Source of the DNA: Bacteroidota bacterium
GTDB lineage: Bacteria; Bacteroidota; Bacteroidia; Flavobacteriales; Flavobacteriaceae
Assembly (NCBI GenBank): GCA_009937085.1
Contig: JAACDD010000067.1
Coordinates: forward strand, 1-11,136
Direction: 5' to 3'
DNA length: 11,136 nt
Part shown: positions 1-7,276 of the stretch, one piece after another
How positions within the stretch are numbered: the first letter of the stretch is position 1
Layout: every line of letters starts with the position of its first letter
Position numbers and translations under genes: made by a program
The notes under the pieces: generated by a model
The model's database searches: none
What the model was told of the DNA's origin: nothing
What the model saw: the letters and a program-made list of their open reading frames with translations, nothing else

Positions 1-154
1 CTTCAAAAACCCAAATAAGCCGATTTGCGCCCATATTTGTGCTTAGGCCCACACATACCATGAATAAGGACTCAGAAAGCCAGAAACACGTATTTATGGG
101 CCCCACCAACAATAGGCCCAGACTATTAAAACAACGCGGATAAATAAGAAACAG
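1..154. other. Left-edge region beyond the delta' gene, no supported gene
   Basis: I cannot assign a gene here. On the plus strand a frame is open from base 3 to a TAA at 141-143 (46 codons) and could be the tail of a gene entering from the left, but the peptide resembles nothing I know. On the minus strand a frame is also open from just after the neighbouring stop to the window edge, with a hydrophobic reading and an ATG at 61-59. Neither can be chosen. The stretch holds GC-rich words unlike the surrounding A/T-rich DNA: TAGGCCCA occurs twice (44-51 and 113-120), and a TGGGCC at 97-102 can pair with either. Confidence 0.3.
97..120 (-). terminator. Possible hairpin downstream of the delta' gene
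   Basis: TGGGCC (97-102) and GGCCCA (115-120) form a perfect 6-bp GC-rich stem around a 12-base loop. Read on the minus strand it starts about 34 bases after the delta' stop codon, a plausible place for transcript ending. There is no clean U-tract after it, so it is not a canonical intrinsic terminator. It could instead be part of a local GC-rich repeat, because the right arm belongs to a TAGGCCCA word that is repeated further left. Confidence 0.25.
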
Positions 155-1288
155 CTATGCGGCCTTTTGATGTAGCAAACGCGTTAACTTGAACGACAAG
201 TCTGTGAAAATCATTTGAGCATTTCCATTGCGTTCCAAATGATAGGCGCTTTTTTCTAGTGCATCAATAATATGTAGAATATTCGCACCATGAATAAAGG
301 GTGCAAACTTCGAAAGCTTAAAATCTGTGAATGTATGAAAGGGGGCTACAGGGCTTAACTCGTAATGGTTCATAAGCGCGGCACGGAAAAGCATAATGGC
401 AAAAGCCAAAAACTTTTTTTGCGTTTCTACGCCCTCGGCGGCAATTTGTTGGCTCCAATCGGTAAGTTCAAGAACGACACCCTTGTTTCCTTTGGCGCGA
501 AATGCCGTACGCACCCAACTCACAAACCACTTTTCATAAAGTGCCTGATTGCCTTGCTGATTAAATAAAGTAATGGCCTTTCCAACGGCACCGTTACTTT
601 GGGCTGCTAATGTATTTGCCGCTTCTTGACTTGCCCCTTTATTCACCAATAACGAGGCAATATCTTGTTTTGAAACACGACCAAAATGCGTACGCTGACA
701 ACGAGAACGAATGGTAGCAAGAAGTTGATTTTCGTCTGGGCAGACCAACAAAAACAACGTTTTTGCGGGAGGTTCCTCGATACTTTTTAATAACTTGTTA
801 GATGCTGCAGTGGTAAGCTTTTCAGCGTGCCAAACAATGACGCATTTCCAACCGCCTTCAAAAGATTTTAAACTCACCTTTTGCATAACCCGTAACGCAT
901 CGGTAACATTGATGGCCGCCTGTTTGTTTTCAATTCCTAAAAATTGCGACCAATCATAAAGTGTTGCGTAAGGTCTTTCTTGGACAAACTCGCGCCAAGC
1001 TCCGCTAAAGGCATCGGATGTCGGCTTTGATTTTACCTCAGCAGTTGTTGCTGTTGGAAACACAAAATGAATGTCAGGGTGCACAAAACCATCGGCTTTT
1101 AGACGTGCGGAAGGATCCTCATTTGATGTACCGCAAACGACAGCATTAGCATAGGCAATTGCTATGGCAAGTACGCCTTGTTCATCGGCACCTTCAAACA
1201 ACTGTGCATGCGGAATGCGTTCCATAGCAAGGCTATCTAGCAGTACTTTCTTCTGATTTTGATGTCCAACAACGTCTTGAAAATGCAT
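155..1288 (-). CDS. holB: DNA polymerase III delta' subunit (clamp loader)
   Basis: This is the delta' subunit of the clamp loader, which helps open and load the sliding clamp during replication. Residue numbers here count from the upstream ATG at 1309. The AAA+ fold is recognisable: RIPHAQLFEG at 31-40, the NKLLKSIEEPP segment at 171-181, and the SRC motif at 202-204 that supplies the arginine finger to a neighbouring subunit. The P-loop position (about 39-49) reads EGADEQGVLAI and lacks the GKT, as expected for a subunit that does not hydrolyse ATP. The internal ATG at 1288 is preferred because the protein then begins MHFQDVVGHQ, matching the family's usual opening; the seven extra residues from 1309 look non-native. 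It diverges from pgk. Homologues in this phylum are often annotated only as ATP-binding protein. Confidence 0.85.
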   Translation of the reverse strand: MHFQDVVGHQNQKKVLLDSLAMERIPHAQLFEGADEQGVLAIAIAYANAVVCGTSNEDPSARLKADGFVHPDIHFVFPTATTAEVKSKPTSDAFSGAWREFVQERPYATLYDWSQFLGIENKQAAINVTDALRVMQKVSLKSFEGGWKCVIVWHAEKLTTAASNKLLKSIEEPPAKTLFLLVCPDENQLLATIRSRCQRTHFGRVSKQDIASLLVNKGASQEAANTLAAQSNGAVGKAITLFNQQGNQALYEKWFVSWVRTAFRAKGNKGVVLELTDWSQQIAAEGVETQKKFLAFAIMLFRAALMNHYELSPVAPFHTFTDFKLSKFAPFIHGANILHIIDALEKSAYHLERNGNAQMIFTDLSFKLTRLLHQKAA

Positions 1289-1347
1289 GCCTAAAGATAC
1301 AAACCACATTTAACTATATCGCAACAACAAAAACGCAAACGAAATTG

Positions 1348-1355
1348 TACTTTTG
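1348..1355 (+). promoter_or_regulatory. Putative -7 promoter element of pgk
   Basis: TACTTTTG matches the Bacteroidota -7 consensus TAnnTTTG exactly. It lies 17 bases before the pgk ATG, so transcription would begin around 1360 and give a leader of only about 10-14 bases. That leader is A-rich and has no Shine-Dalgarno, as is normal in this phylum. I see no convincing TTTG/TTG -33 element at the right distance, so the call rests on the -7 match and position only. Confidence 0.5.
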
Positions 1356-1372
1356 CGCAAACAAAAAACAAC

Positions 1373-2560
1373 ATGAACAGCTTAGAAAACCTTTCTTTTG
1401 ACCAAGAGCGTGCACTTATCCGTGTAGATTTTAATGTGCCTCTAGATGACAACGGCAACGTAACAGACGCGACAAGAATAGCGGCAGCATTACCAACGAT
1501 TAAGCATATTTTGGCAGCAGGCGGGAGCTGTGTGCTGATGTCGCATCTAGGCCGACCAAAAGGGAATGATCCGAAACTTAGCTTAAGTCAAATTGTTTCG
1601 ACACTCGAAAAACATTTGGGTCAAGCGGTGCACTTTTGTGACGAGGTAGTAGGTGAAAAAGCCGAAGCTCAAGCCCTTGCGTTGCAGCCTGGCGAAGTGT
1701 TATTATTGGAGAACCTGCGTTTTCACGATGAAGAAACCAAAGGAGACGAAGCCTTTTCTGCGGCATTGGCAAAGTTGGGAACAGTTTATGTAAATGATGC
1801 TTTTGGAACAGCTCATCGCGCGCACGCTTCTACGACAATAGTAGCGCAGTTTTTTGCTGAAAAAAAATGTTTTGGACACCTGCTTGCAGCTGAAATAGAA
1901 GCCATTGATAAAGTGATGACGTCAGGTGAAAAGCCCGTTTTGGCAATTTTAGGTGGCGCAAAGGTGTCGTCAAAAATTACCATTATTGAAAATATTTTAT
2001 CTAAAGTAGATCACCTTATTATAGGCGGCGGTATGGCGTTTACATTTATAAAGGCGCAAGGGGGGTCTATTGGAAAGTCCATTTGTGAAGATGACAAAAT
2101 GCCCTTAGCCCTATCCATCTTAGAACAAGCAGAGAAGCTAGGCGTTAAAATTCATTTGCCTGTTGATGTTCGTGCAGGACAAGACTTTTCAAACAACACC
2201 CCACAACAAGTATTTCCTATTGATCAAATTCCAAACGACTGGGAGGGTATGGATGCAGGACCAGCTTCAGAAGAAAGTTTCGATGCTGTTGTAAAACAAG
2301 CTAAAACCATTTTATGGAACGGGCCTCTTGGCGTATTTGAGTTTCCTAATTTTAATACAGGCACTCGCTCCCTAGGCGATAGTATTGTAGCGCAAACGGA
2401 GGCAGGGGCATTTTCGCTTGTTGGTGGAGGAGACTCGGTAGCAGCGGTTAAGCTTTTTGGTTTAGAAGATAAGGTTAGTTATGTTTCAACAGGAGGCGGC
2501 GCAATGCTAGAAAGCCTTGAAGGAAAAACACTGCCAGGAATTGCAGCAATATTGGCTTAA
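1373..2560 (+). CDS. pgk: Phosphoglycerate kinase
   Basis: This cytoplasmic glycolytic enzyme transfers the acyl phosphate of 1,3-bisphosphoglycerate to ADP, giving ATP and 3-phosphoglycerate; it runs backwards in gluconeogenesis. At 395 residues it has the standard bacterial length. Signatures appear in order: RVDFNVP at 17-23 (substrate-binding N-terminal motif), SHLGRPKG at 57-64, LENLRF at 112-117, VNDAFGTAHRAHAS at 140-153, GGAKVSSK at 194-201, WNGPLGVFE at 315-323, and the nucleotide-phosphate loops GGGDS at 351-355 and STGGGA at 372-377. The ATG at 1373 lies just after a -7-like element. A lipoprotein gene begins 19 bases after its stop with no hairpin between, so the two are probably co-transcribed. 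Confidence 0.97.
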   Translation: MNSLENLSFDQERALIRVDFNVPLDDNGNVTDATRIAAALPTIKHILAAGGSCVLMSHLGRPKGNDPKLSLSQIVSTLEKHLGQAVHFCDEVVGEKAEAQALALQPGEVLLLENLRFHDEETKGDEAFSAALAKLGTVYVNDAFGTAHRAHASTTIVAQFFAEKKCFGHLLAAEIEAIDKVMTSGEKPVLAILGGAKVSSKITIIENILSKVDHLIIGGGMAFTFIKAQGGSIGKSICEDDKMPLALSILEQAEKLGVKIHLPVDVRAGQDFSNNTPQQVFPIDQIPNDWEGMDAGPASEESFDAVVKQAKTILWNGPLGVFEFPNFNTGTRSLGDSIVAQTEAGAFSLVGGGDSVAAVKLFGLEDKVSYVSTGGGAMLESLEGKTLPGIAAILA

Positions 2561-2579
2561 TTTTTGTTTCTTGTTGCGT

Positions 2580-3551
2580 ATGAAATTACGCGTTTTACTT
2601 ATTGTTTTTATTATAGTTGGGTGCAATCGCAGCTCCACACCGATTGTAAAACCCTCGAGTGGAAACATCAATACCATCACGGTAGTTATGCCCAATCTTC
2701 TTTGGGAAACAGAGGTTGGAGACGCTGTTAGGGCTGCCTTTGCATTCCCCGCAGAAGGGCTTCCACAGCAAGAGCCATTGTTTGACTTGCGTCAAATGCC
2801 ACCAGAAGTATTTACAGGCTTTGCACGCTCTAGTCGCGCTGTTTTGTGGGCTGGTTTTGGCGATGAGGTTGTGATTCGTATGGACAAAAACAGTTATGCT
2901 CGCCCACAGCAAATGGCTGTGCTTAGCGCACCAGAAACGGACGTATTAGTAGAGATGATTTTATCGCAGTCCACATCTATAATCAAGTCTTTTAAACAAG
3001 GAGAAATAGCAGAACGCCAACGCCGTATAGGGAAATCTACACTGAAGCAAAATGCATTACAAGAACGCTTTGGTATTAATCTTACGCTACCTTCTGCGTA
3101 TAGCGTGTTCAAAGAAGACGTTAATACGGTTTGGTTTCAGCGCGAAATACAAAAAGGACATGTAAATTTATTGGTTTATGCATTACCAAAAAGTACCGCA
3201 CTAGATTGGGAAGACCCATTACAAGACGTTATTCGCATTCGTGATTCTGTAGGAAAAGCGTTTGTTCCAGGAAGGCTAGAAGGGACACATTTAATTACTG
3301 AGGAAGCCTACAAACCCTATGTGTATTACACCAAAATAGGGGGCTTATCAACAATTGAAACGCGTGGCACTTGGGAAGTGAAAGGGGATTTTATGGCAGG
3401 GCCATTTGTACAGTATTTGCTAGATGATAAAGCAAATAACAGCTATCTTGTTATGGAAGGATTTGTGTTTGCTCCGTCAACAGCAAAGCGCGACTATATA
3501 TTTGAAGCAGAGGCGATTGTACGGTCGTTAGAAAGAATAAACAAGGATTAA
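2580..3551 (+). CDS. DUF4837-family lipoprotein
   Basis: The protein is an apparent lipoprotein of 323 residues, of unknown function, and fits the DUF4837 family found in Bacteroidota; this family match is from memory of the sequence pattern and was not searched. The start at 2580 is chosen because it gives a compact type II signal peptide: two basic residues (K2, R4), a hydrophobic core at 5-13, and a lipobox IVGC with the lipidated cysteine at 15. The frame is open further upstream to an ATG at 2517, but that would overlap the end of pgk and spoil the signal peptide. The mature part is soluble, with charged segments around 135-160, and shows no catalytic motif I recognise. It lies 19 bases after pgk, and its stop overlaps that of the convergent tatA. 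Neighbouring envelope genes suggest a cell-envelope role, which is inference only. Confidence 0.75.
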   Translation: MKLRVLLIVFIIVGCNRSSTPIVKPSSGNINTITVVMPNLLWETEVGDAVRAAFAFPAEGLPQQEPLFDLRQMPPEVFTGFARSSRAVLWAGFGDEVVIRMDKNSYARPQQMAVLSAPETDVLVEMILSQSTSIIKSFKQGEIAERQRRIGKSTLKQNALQERFGINLTLPSAYSVFKEDVNTVWFQREIQKGHVNLLVYALPKSTALDWEDPLQDVIRIRDSVGKAFVPGRLEGTHLITEEAYKPYVYYTKIGGLSTIETRGTWEVKGDFMAGPFVQYLLDDKANNSYLVMEGFVFAPSTAKRDYIFEAEAIVRSLERINKD

Positions 3552-3564
3552 CTTTCTTGTTTAT
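3537..3564. terminator. Inverted repeat over the convergent stops, likely bidirectional terminator
   Basis: ATAAACAAG (3537-3545) and CTTGTTTAT (3556-3564) form a perfect 9-bp inverted repeat around a 10-base loop. The loop contains the overlapping stop codons of the lipoprotein gene (TAA, 3549-3551) and tatA (TAA on the minus strand, 3550-3548). On the plus strand the right arm is followed by T-rich sequence; on the minus strand the following bases are only briefly T-rich. The position between convergent genes fits a shared transcription terminator. The AT-rich stem is a weak point. Confidence 0.5.
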
Positions 3565-3718
3565 CGTTGTCTTTTTCTTCTTCCTTGGTGGCGTTTTTAA
3601 ATTCTTTAATTCCAGTTCCAAGCCCTTTCATTAGCTCGGGAATTTTTCGGCCGCCAAACAGTAGTAGAACAACCAAGGCAATTACAAGGATTTGAACAGG
3701 ACTGATAGCAAAAAACAT
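3548..3718 (-). CDS. tatA: Sec-independent translocase subunit TatA/TatE
   Basis: This small inner-membrane protein belongs to the twin-arginine translocation system, which exports folded proteins; TatA subunits assemble around TatC to form the passage. The 56-residue product shows the full family pattern: a short N-terminal transmembrane helix (about 8-20), the FGG hinge at 21-23, an amphipathic helix with KIPELMKGLGTGIKEFK (25-41), and an acidic, lysine-rich tail. The ATG at 3718 is chosen because TatA proteins begin right before the helix. An upstream in-frame TTG at 3745 would add nine residues but puts the -7 promoter element inside the gene. No tatC is in the window, so the subunit is encoded apart from its partner here. 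Confidence 0.93.
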   Translation of the reverse strand: MFFAISPVQILVIALVVLLLFGGRKIPELMKGLGTGIKEFKNATKEEEKDNDKQES

Positions 3719-3733
3719 AATTTGTATTTTTAA

Positions 3734-3741
3734 CAAAGGTA
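3734..3741 (-). promoter_or_regulatory. Putative -7 promoter element of tatA
   Basis: On the minus strand this reads TACCTTTG, an exact TAnnTTTG match, 15 bases before the ATG at 3718. Transcription would start near 3728, leaving a leader of about 10 bases. A -33 TTTG at the usual spacing is not evident. The position supports the shorter tatA start. Confidence 0.5.
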
Positions 3742-3790
3742 ACAAAGTAAATGGATTTAATGACGCACGATTTAGTACAAACCAACTACC

Positions 3791-3798
3791 TATCTTTG
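3791..3798 (+). promoter_or_regulatory. Putative -7 promoter element of the M23 peptidase/GH3 pair
   Basis: TATCTTTG is an exact match to TAnnTTTG. Only six bases separate it from the ATG at 3805, so a transcript starting at the normal distance would have almost no leader. A degenerate upstream element (TTTA at 3771-3774) lies 16 bases before it. Together with the tatA element at 3741-3734 it makes the gap a compact divergent promoter region. Confidence 0.45.
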
Positions 3799-3804
3799 TA
3801 ACAA

Positions 3805-4674
3805 ATGAATAGAAAAAAGAAAAAGAAGTCGAGCTTTTGGAGACGGTGGCGTGCCACCTATCGATTTGTTATTTTTCACGATGAAACTTTTGAAGAACGC
3901 TTTTCGTATAAGCTCAATAGGCTTAATGTTTTTCTTGCCATTAGTATTTCTGTAGTATTGTTAATTGCCGCTACTTTTTTGGTGATTTCCAAAACTCAAC
4001 TTAAAGAATATATTCCAGGTTACGATTCTTCCGAACTACGCCGACAAGCAATTCGAAACAATGACAGACTTGACTCGCTACAGCTAACACTACAGCAAAA
4101 TCAACGTTATATTGCTTCTGTTAATAAAGTATTAAGAGGGGATTTAGACCTTCAAGAATTGGAGACGCAACGGAAGTTTGATTCCTTGCAAACGGACACC
4201 GATTTTGTAGACTTCCCCACCTCAAAAGCAGACTCACTACTTCGCGAAGATGTAGCGCAGGACGACAAATACAATGTATTGGAATCTGCTACACAAACGG
4301 TCCCGTTTGTGCTGTTTACTCCCGCCACAGGAACGATAAGCCAAGCCTATGACCCTAGTATAGAACATTACGCTGTAGATGTAGTGGTTCCACGAAACAC
4401 GCCAGTCAAGGCCGCCGCCGAAGGCAATGTGATTTTTGCGGGCTGGACAACTGAAACCGGGTATGTGGTTATTATTGATCATCCGTATAATATTATTTCT
4501 GTATACAAGCACAACGCTTCGTTAAATGTGCGCCAAGGCGACTCAGTAGAACCTGGTCAGGTAATTGCAGTTGCGGGTAATTCTGGCACCATGACTACGG
4601 GGCCACACTTGCATTTTGAGTTATGGAGCGACGGCTATGCGCTTAACCCAGAAGAATTTATTGAATTTGAATGA
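3805..4674 (+). CDS. Membrane-anchored M23 (LytM-type) metallopeptidase
   Basis: This is a predicted zinc endopeptidase that would cut peptide cross-links in peptidoglycan, 289 residues long. Residues 1-40 are basic and cytoplasmic (lysine run at 4-8), one transmembrane helix spans about 41-61, and a charged, probably coiled-coil stretch covers about 75-130. The M23 domain occupies about 168-287. The usual ligands and catalytic residues are present: H188 and D192 (HYAVD, where the family normally has HxGxD), H236 in YKH, and H268/H270 in GPHLHFELW. It is therefore likely an active enzyme and not a degenerate activator of the EnvC type. The topology places the domain in the periplasm. The following gene overlaps it by ATGA, so the two are translationally coupled. 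A role in cell-wall remodelling at growth or division is inferred. Confidence 0.9.
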   Translation: MNRKKKKKSSFWRRWRATYRFVIFHDETFEERFSYKLNRLNVFLAISISVVLLIAATFLVISKTQLKEYIPGYDSSELRRQAIRNNDRLDSLQLTLQQNQRYIASVNKVLRGDLDLQELETQRKFDSLQTDTDFVDFPTSKADSLLREDVAQDDKYNVLESATQTVPFVLFTPATGTISQAYDPSIEHYAVDVVVPRNTPVKAAAEGNVIFAGWTTETGYVVIIDHPYNIISVYKHNASLNVRQGDSVEPGQVIAVAGNSGTMTTGPHLHFELWSDGYALNPEEFIEFE

Positions 4675-6173
4675 TGAGCATAAAGCAACGCATTGCTAGG
4701 CGGTGGGCAAAACGCGCCGTAAAAGCCACAAAAAAATGGGCGCAAAACCCTGTTAAAACCCAAAACAAGGTTTTAATGGATCTGGTCAAAACAGCGAAAA
4801 ACACGGCTTTTGGACGAGATCATGATTTTGAAAAAATCAGAAATTACGCAGACTTTGTAGCGCGCGTTCCCATAAATGATTATGAGGGATTACGCCCCTA
4901 TGTAGATCGTATGGTAGCGGGCGAGGCAGACATACTTTGGCAAGGCAAGCCGTTGTATTTTTCCAAAACATCAGGCACTACTTCAGGTGTAAAATATATT
5001 CCTATTTCAAAAGAGTCGATGCCCACTCATATCAAAACGGCTCAAAATGCGTTGTTTCATTACATTCACAATTCTGGAGACGCCTCTTTTGTAGATGGCA
5101 AATTGATCTTTTTGCAAGGCAGCCCCATACTATCAAAAACAAATGGGATAGCTACAGGACGCTTATCGGGAATAGTGGCACATTATGTGCCGTCATATTT
5201 ACAGCGCAATAGAATGCCGTCATGGCAAACCAACTGCATTGAAGATTGGGAACAAAAAGTAGATGCCATAGTAGAAGAAACGCGACATGAAGACATGCGC
5301 TTAATTAGCGGTATTCCGCCATGGGTTAAAATGTATTTTGAGCGGCTAAAAGCGAAGTCTGGGAAGTCTATTTCGGAGCTTTTCCCTAATTTTTCGTTGT
5401 TTGTATATGGAGGCGTGAATTACGAGCCTTACCGCGATGCCTTAGAGCAATTAGTGGGTAAAAAAGTCGATAGTGTTGAGCTTTATCCCGCCTCAGAAGG
5501 ATTTATTGCTTTTCAAGATCAATTAGATCAAAGAGGCATGTTGTTGCAGTTGAACGCTGGAATTTTTTATGAGTTTGTTGAGGCAGATAAAGTGCTTGAC
5601 AAAAACCCACCGCGTATTTCGTTGGCAGACGTCAAAATGGGCGTTAATTATGCGATTATTTTAAACACTACTGCGGGCCTTTGGGGGTATAATATTGGAG
5701 ACACGGTCGAGTTTGTAAGTTTAGATCCGTATCGTATCATTGTTTCAGGGAGAATCAAACATTTTATTTCGGCTTTTGGCGAACACGTAATAGGCAAAGA
5801 AGTGGAGCAAGCAATGAATAACAACGTTAAAAAGCACAAGGCTTTTGTATCGGAATTTACAGTTGCGCCCCAAGTAATTTCAGAAGAGGGCTTGCCTTAT
5901 CACGAATGGTGGGTTGCATTTGACACACCACCAAAAGATTTGGCTACCTTTGCCGCAACATTAGACTTAGAGATGCGCCAACAAAACACCTATTACGACG
6001 ATTTGATTTCGGGAGGTGTATTGCGTCCTTTAGTCCTTAGGACACTTCCTGCCGACGCATTTGAGCAGTATATGAAAAGCATTGGAAAATTGGGTGGCCA
6101 AAACAAAACACCTCGATTAACCAACGACAGAAAAATTGCGGATGCGCTAAGTAAATTATTTAAAATAAAATAA
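4671..6173 (+). CDS. GH3-family acyl-adenylating enzyme
   Basis: This 500-residue protein belongs to the GH3 family, named after plant auxin-amino acid synthetases and part of the ANL adenylate-forming superfamily. Such enzymes activate a carboxylate as an acyl-AMP and pass it to an acceptor, often an amino acid. The three nucleotide-binding motifs are visible: SKTSGTTSGVKYIP at 98-111 (phosphate loop), YPASEG at 272-277, and YNIGD at 340-344. The C-terminal subdomain ends with GKLGGQNKTPRL around 472-483, which fits the family. The substrate of bacterial members is generally unknown and cannot be read from this sequence. Two adjacent ATG codons (4671 and 4674) could start it; the first gives a 4-base overlap with the M23 gene. 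No signal peptide is seen, so it is cytoplasmic. Confidence 0.9.
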   Translation: MMSIKQRIARRWAKRAVKATKKWAQNPVKTQNKVLMDLVKTAKNTAFGRDHDFEKIRNYADFVARVPINDYEGLRPYVDRMVAGEADILWQGKPLYFSKTSGTTSGVKYIPISKESMPTHIKTAQNALFHYIHNSGDASFVDGKLIFLQGSPILSKTNGIATGRLSGIVAHYVPSYLQRNRMPSWQTNCIEDWEQKVDAIVEETRHEDMRLISGIPPWVKMYFERLKAKSGKSISELFPNFSLFVYGGVNYEPYRDALEQLVGKKVDSVELYPASEGFIAFQDQLDQRGMLLQLNAGIFYEFVEADKVLDKNPPRISLADVKMGVNYAIILNTTAGLWGYNIGDTVEFVSLDPYRIIVSGRIKHFISAFGEHVIGKEVEQAMNNNVKKHKAFVSEFTVAPQVISEEGLPYHEWWVAFDTPPKDLATFAATLDLEMRQQNTYYDDLISGGVLRPLVLRTLPADAFEQYMKSIGKLGGQNKTPRLTNDRKIADALSKLFKIK

Positions 6174-6191
6174 AACCCAAAAACCTTCGTT

Positions 6192-6208
6192 CTGCTTGTT
6201 ACAAGCAG
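6192..6208. repeat. 17-base perfect palindrome before the Wzz-like gene
   Basis: CTGCTTG (6192-6198) and CAAGCAG (6202-6208) flank TTA, and the pairing extends to eight bases a side around the central T at 6200. It sits between the GH3 stop (6173) and the polysaccharide operon's first ATG (6227). As RNA it would make a 7-bp stem with a 3-base loop. No U-tract follows, so an operator or attenuator-like site is at least as likely as a terminator. No TAnnTTTG promoter element was found in the 53-base gap. Confidence 0.45.
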
Positions 6209-6226
6209 CAACATAAAAACCACAGT

Positions 6227-7276
6227 ATGAGTACATCAACACCAAAACCCCCAGAAAACGAAGAAATAGACCTTGGCGTTCTGTTCAATTCGATTGGAAA
6301 GGGAATCTCAAAGCTTTTCACAGCTATTGGAAGCGTTATTACTTTCTTGCTGAACACATTATTAGCATTCGCAATTTTTATCCGTAAGCGTATTTTATAT
6401 TATGCGATTGCTTGCGGAATTGGTTTGGTATTAGGGATTGCTATTGAGCTTACATCTACACCAAGGTATAGAGCAACGGCAAGCGTAGAGCCACACTTTA
6501 GTAGCGCTAGGCAATTGTATAGCAATGTAGATTACCTGAATGATCTTGCTGCACAAAAGGATTCAATTCAATTGGGAACATTTTTTGATATATCAGCAAG
6601 CGATGCAGCAACAATAGCTAAACTAGAAATAAAGCCCGTTATTACGGAAACACGCTTACTGCAAGAGTATAACGCTTATATAACGGAGATAGATTCTTTA
6701 GTAGCTACCGAAATGACGTTTAGCGATTATGCAGCACAAATTGATGCATTTGATAGAAAGGCTCATATACTTACGGTGGAGTCTTCCAAACAGGATATTT
6801 TTGGGAATTTACTAGACCCACTATTAGCATCAGTGTCTGAAGTGCCCTACTTTAAAGATCAACAAACAACGCTACTGGAGAACCTTGAATTAAGCGATTC
6901 AATTACGCAAATATCTATCGTACAAACCGACTCGTTGTTGTCCTTATTTGAAGAAGTACGACTAGTAGAGGCAAACAAGGAGTATTCAAATGGCACAAAC
7001 CTGTATATGTCTCAAAAGGCAGACAATAACACAGAAATATCGTTGTTAAACAGAAAAATGACACTCACGGATGAATTAAAGACAATTCGTACGGCTAAAC
7101 TAAAAGCGAAAAACGTTGTAGATGTTATAGCTGCATTCCCAGAAATAGGCTACTTGGACACCTCCTTGTGGAAAAACAGAAAGGTTCAAGGCATTCTCGC
7201 AGGGTTTATATTACTTTCTATGTTCTATATTATCCTGTACATGGATGCATTTATTACATCGAAAAACAACGACTAA
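6227..7276 (+). CDS. Wzz-like polysaccharide chain-length determinant
   Basis: This 349-residue inner-membrane protein has the layout of a Wzz/polysaccharide co-polymerase, which sets the length of O-antigen or capsule chains made by a Wzy polymerase. A transmembrane helix at about 57-75 leads to a large periplasmic part (about 77-319), and a second lies at about 321-339, close to the C-terminus. Just before the first helix is another hydrophobic segment (34-52) separated from it by RKR, an arrangement I associate with flavobacterial members. The usual proline-rich stretch before the last helix is nearly absent; one proline (305) is seen. There is no tyrosine-kinase domain. The stop shares one base with the rmlB start (TAATG). 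Family assignment comes from topology and context, not from a sharp motif. Confidence 0.78.
   Translation: MSTSTPKPPENEEIDLGVLFNSIGKGISKLFTAIGSVITFLLNTLLAFAIFIRKRILYYAIACGIGLVLGIAIELTSTPRYRATASVEPHFSSARQLYSNVDYLNDLAAQKDSIQLGTFFDISASDAATIAKLEIKPVITETRLLQEYNAYITEIDSLVATEMTFSDYAAQIDAFDRKAHILTVESSKQDIFGNLLDPLLASVSEVPYFKDQQTTLLENLELSDSITQISIVQTDSLLSLFEEVRLVEANKEYSNGTNLYMSQKADNNTEISLLNRKMTLTDELKTIRTAKLKAKNVVDVIAAFPEIGYLDTSLWKNRKVQGILAGFILLSMFYIILYMDAFITSKNND

Noticed and set aside
365..568. 67-codon plus-strand open frame
   Set aside because: It lies wholly inside the well-supported delta' gene on the other strand and has no family resemblance.
155..1288. Missing P-loop in the delta' protein as a sign of a broken gene
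   Set aside because: Loss of the nucleotide-binding lysine is normal in delta' subunits; the SRC motif and overall length are intact.
1292..1299. TATCTTTA on the minus strand as a promoter element for the delta' gene
   Set aside because: It differs from the consensus at the last base and ends only three bases before the preferred ATG at 1288, so transcription would begin inside the gene.
2517..2579. Upstream start for the DUF4837 lipoprotein
   Set aside because: It would overlap pgk by 44 bases and add 21 polar residues before a good lipoprotein signal peptide.
7168..7275. Upstream start for rmlB
   Set aside because: The added residues are the Wzz-like coding sequence in another frame; the Rossmann motif begins right after the ATG at 7276.
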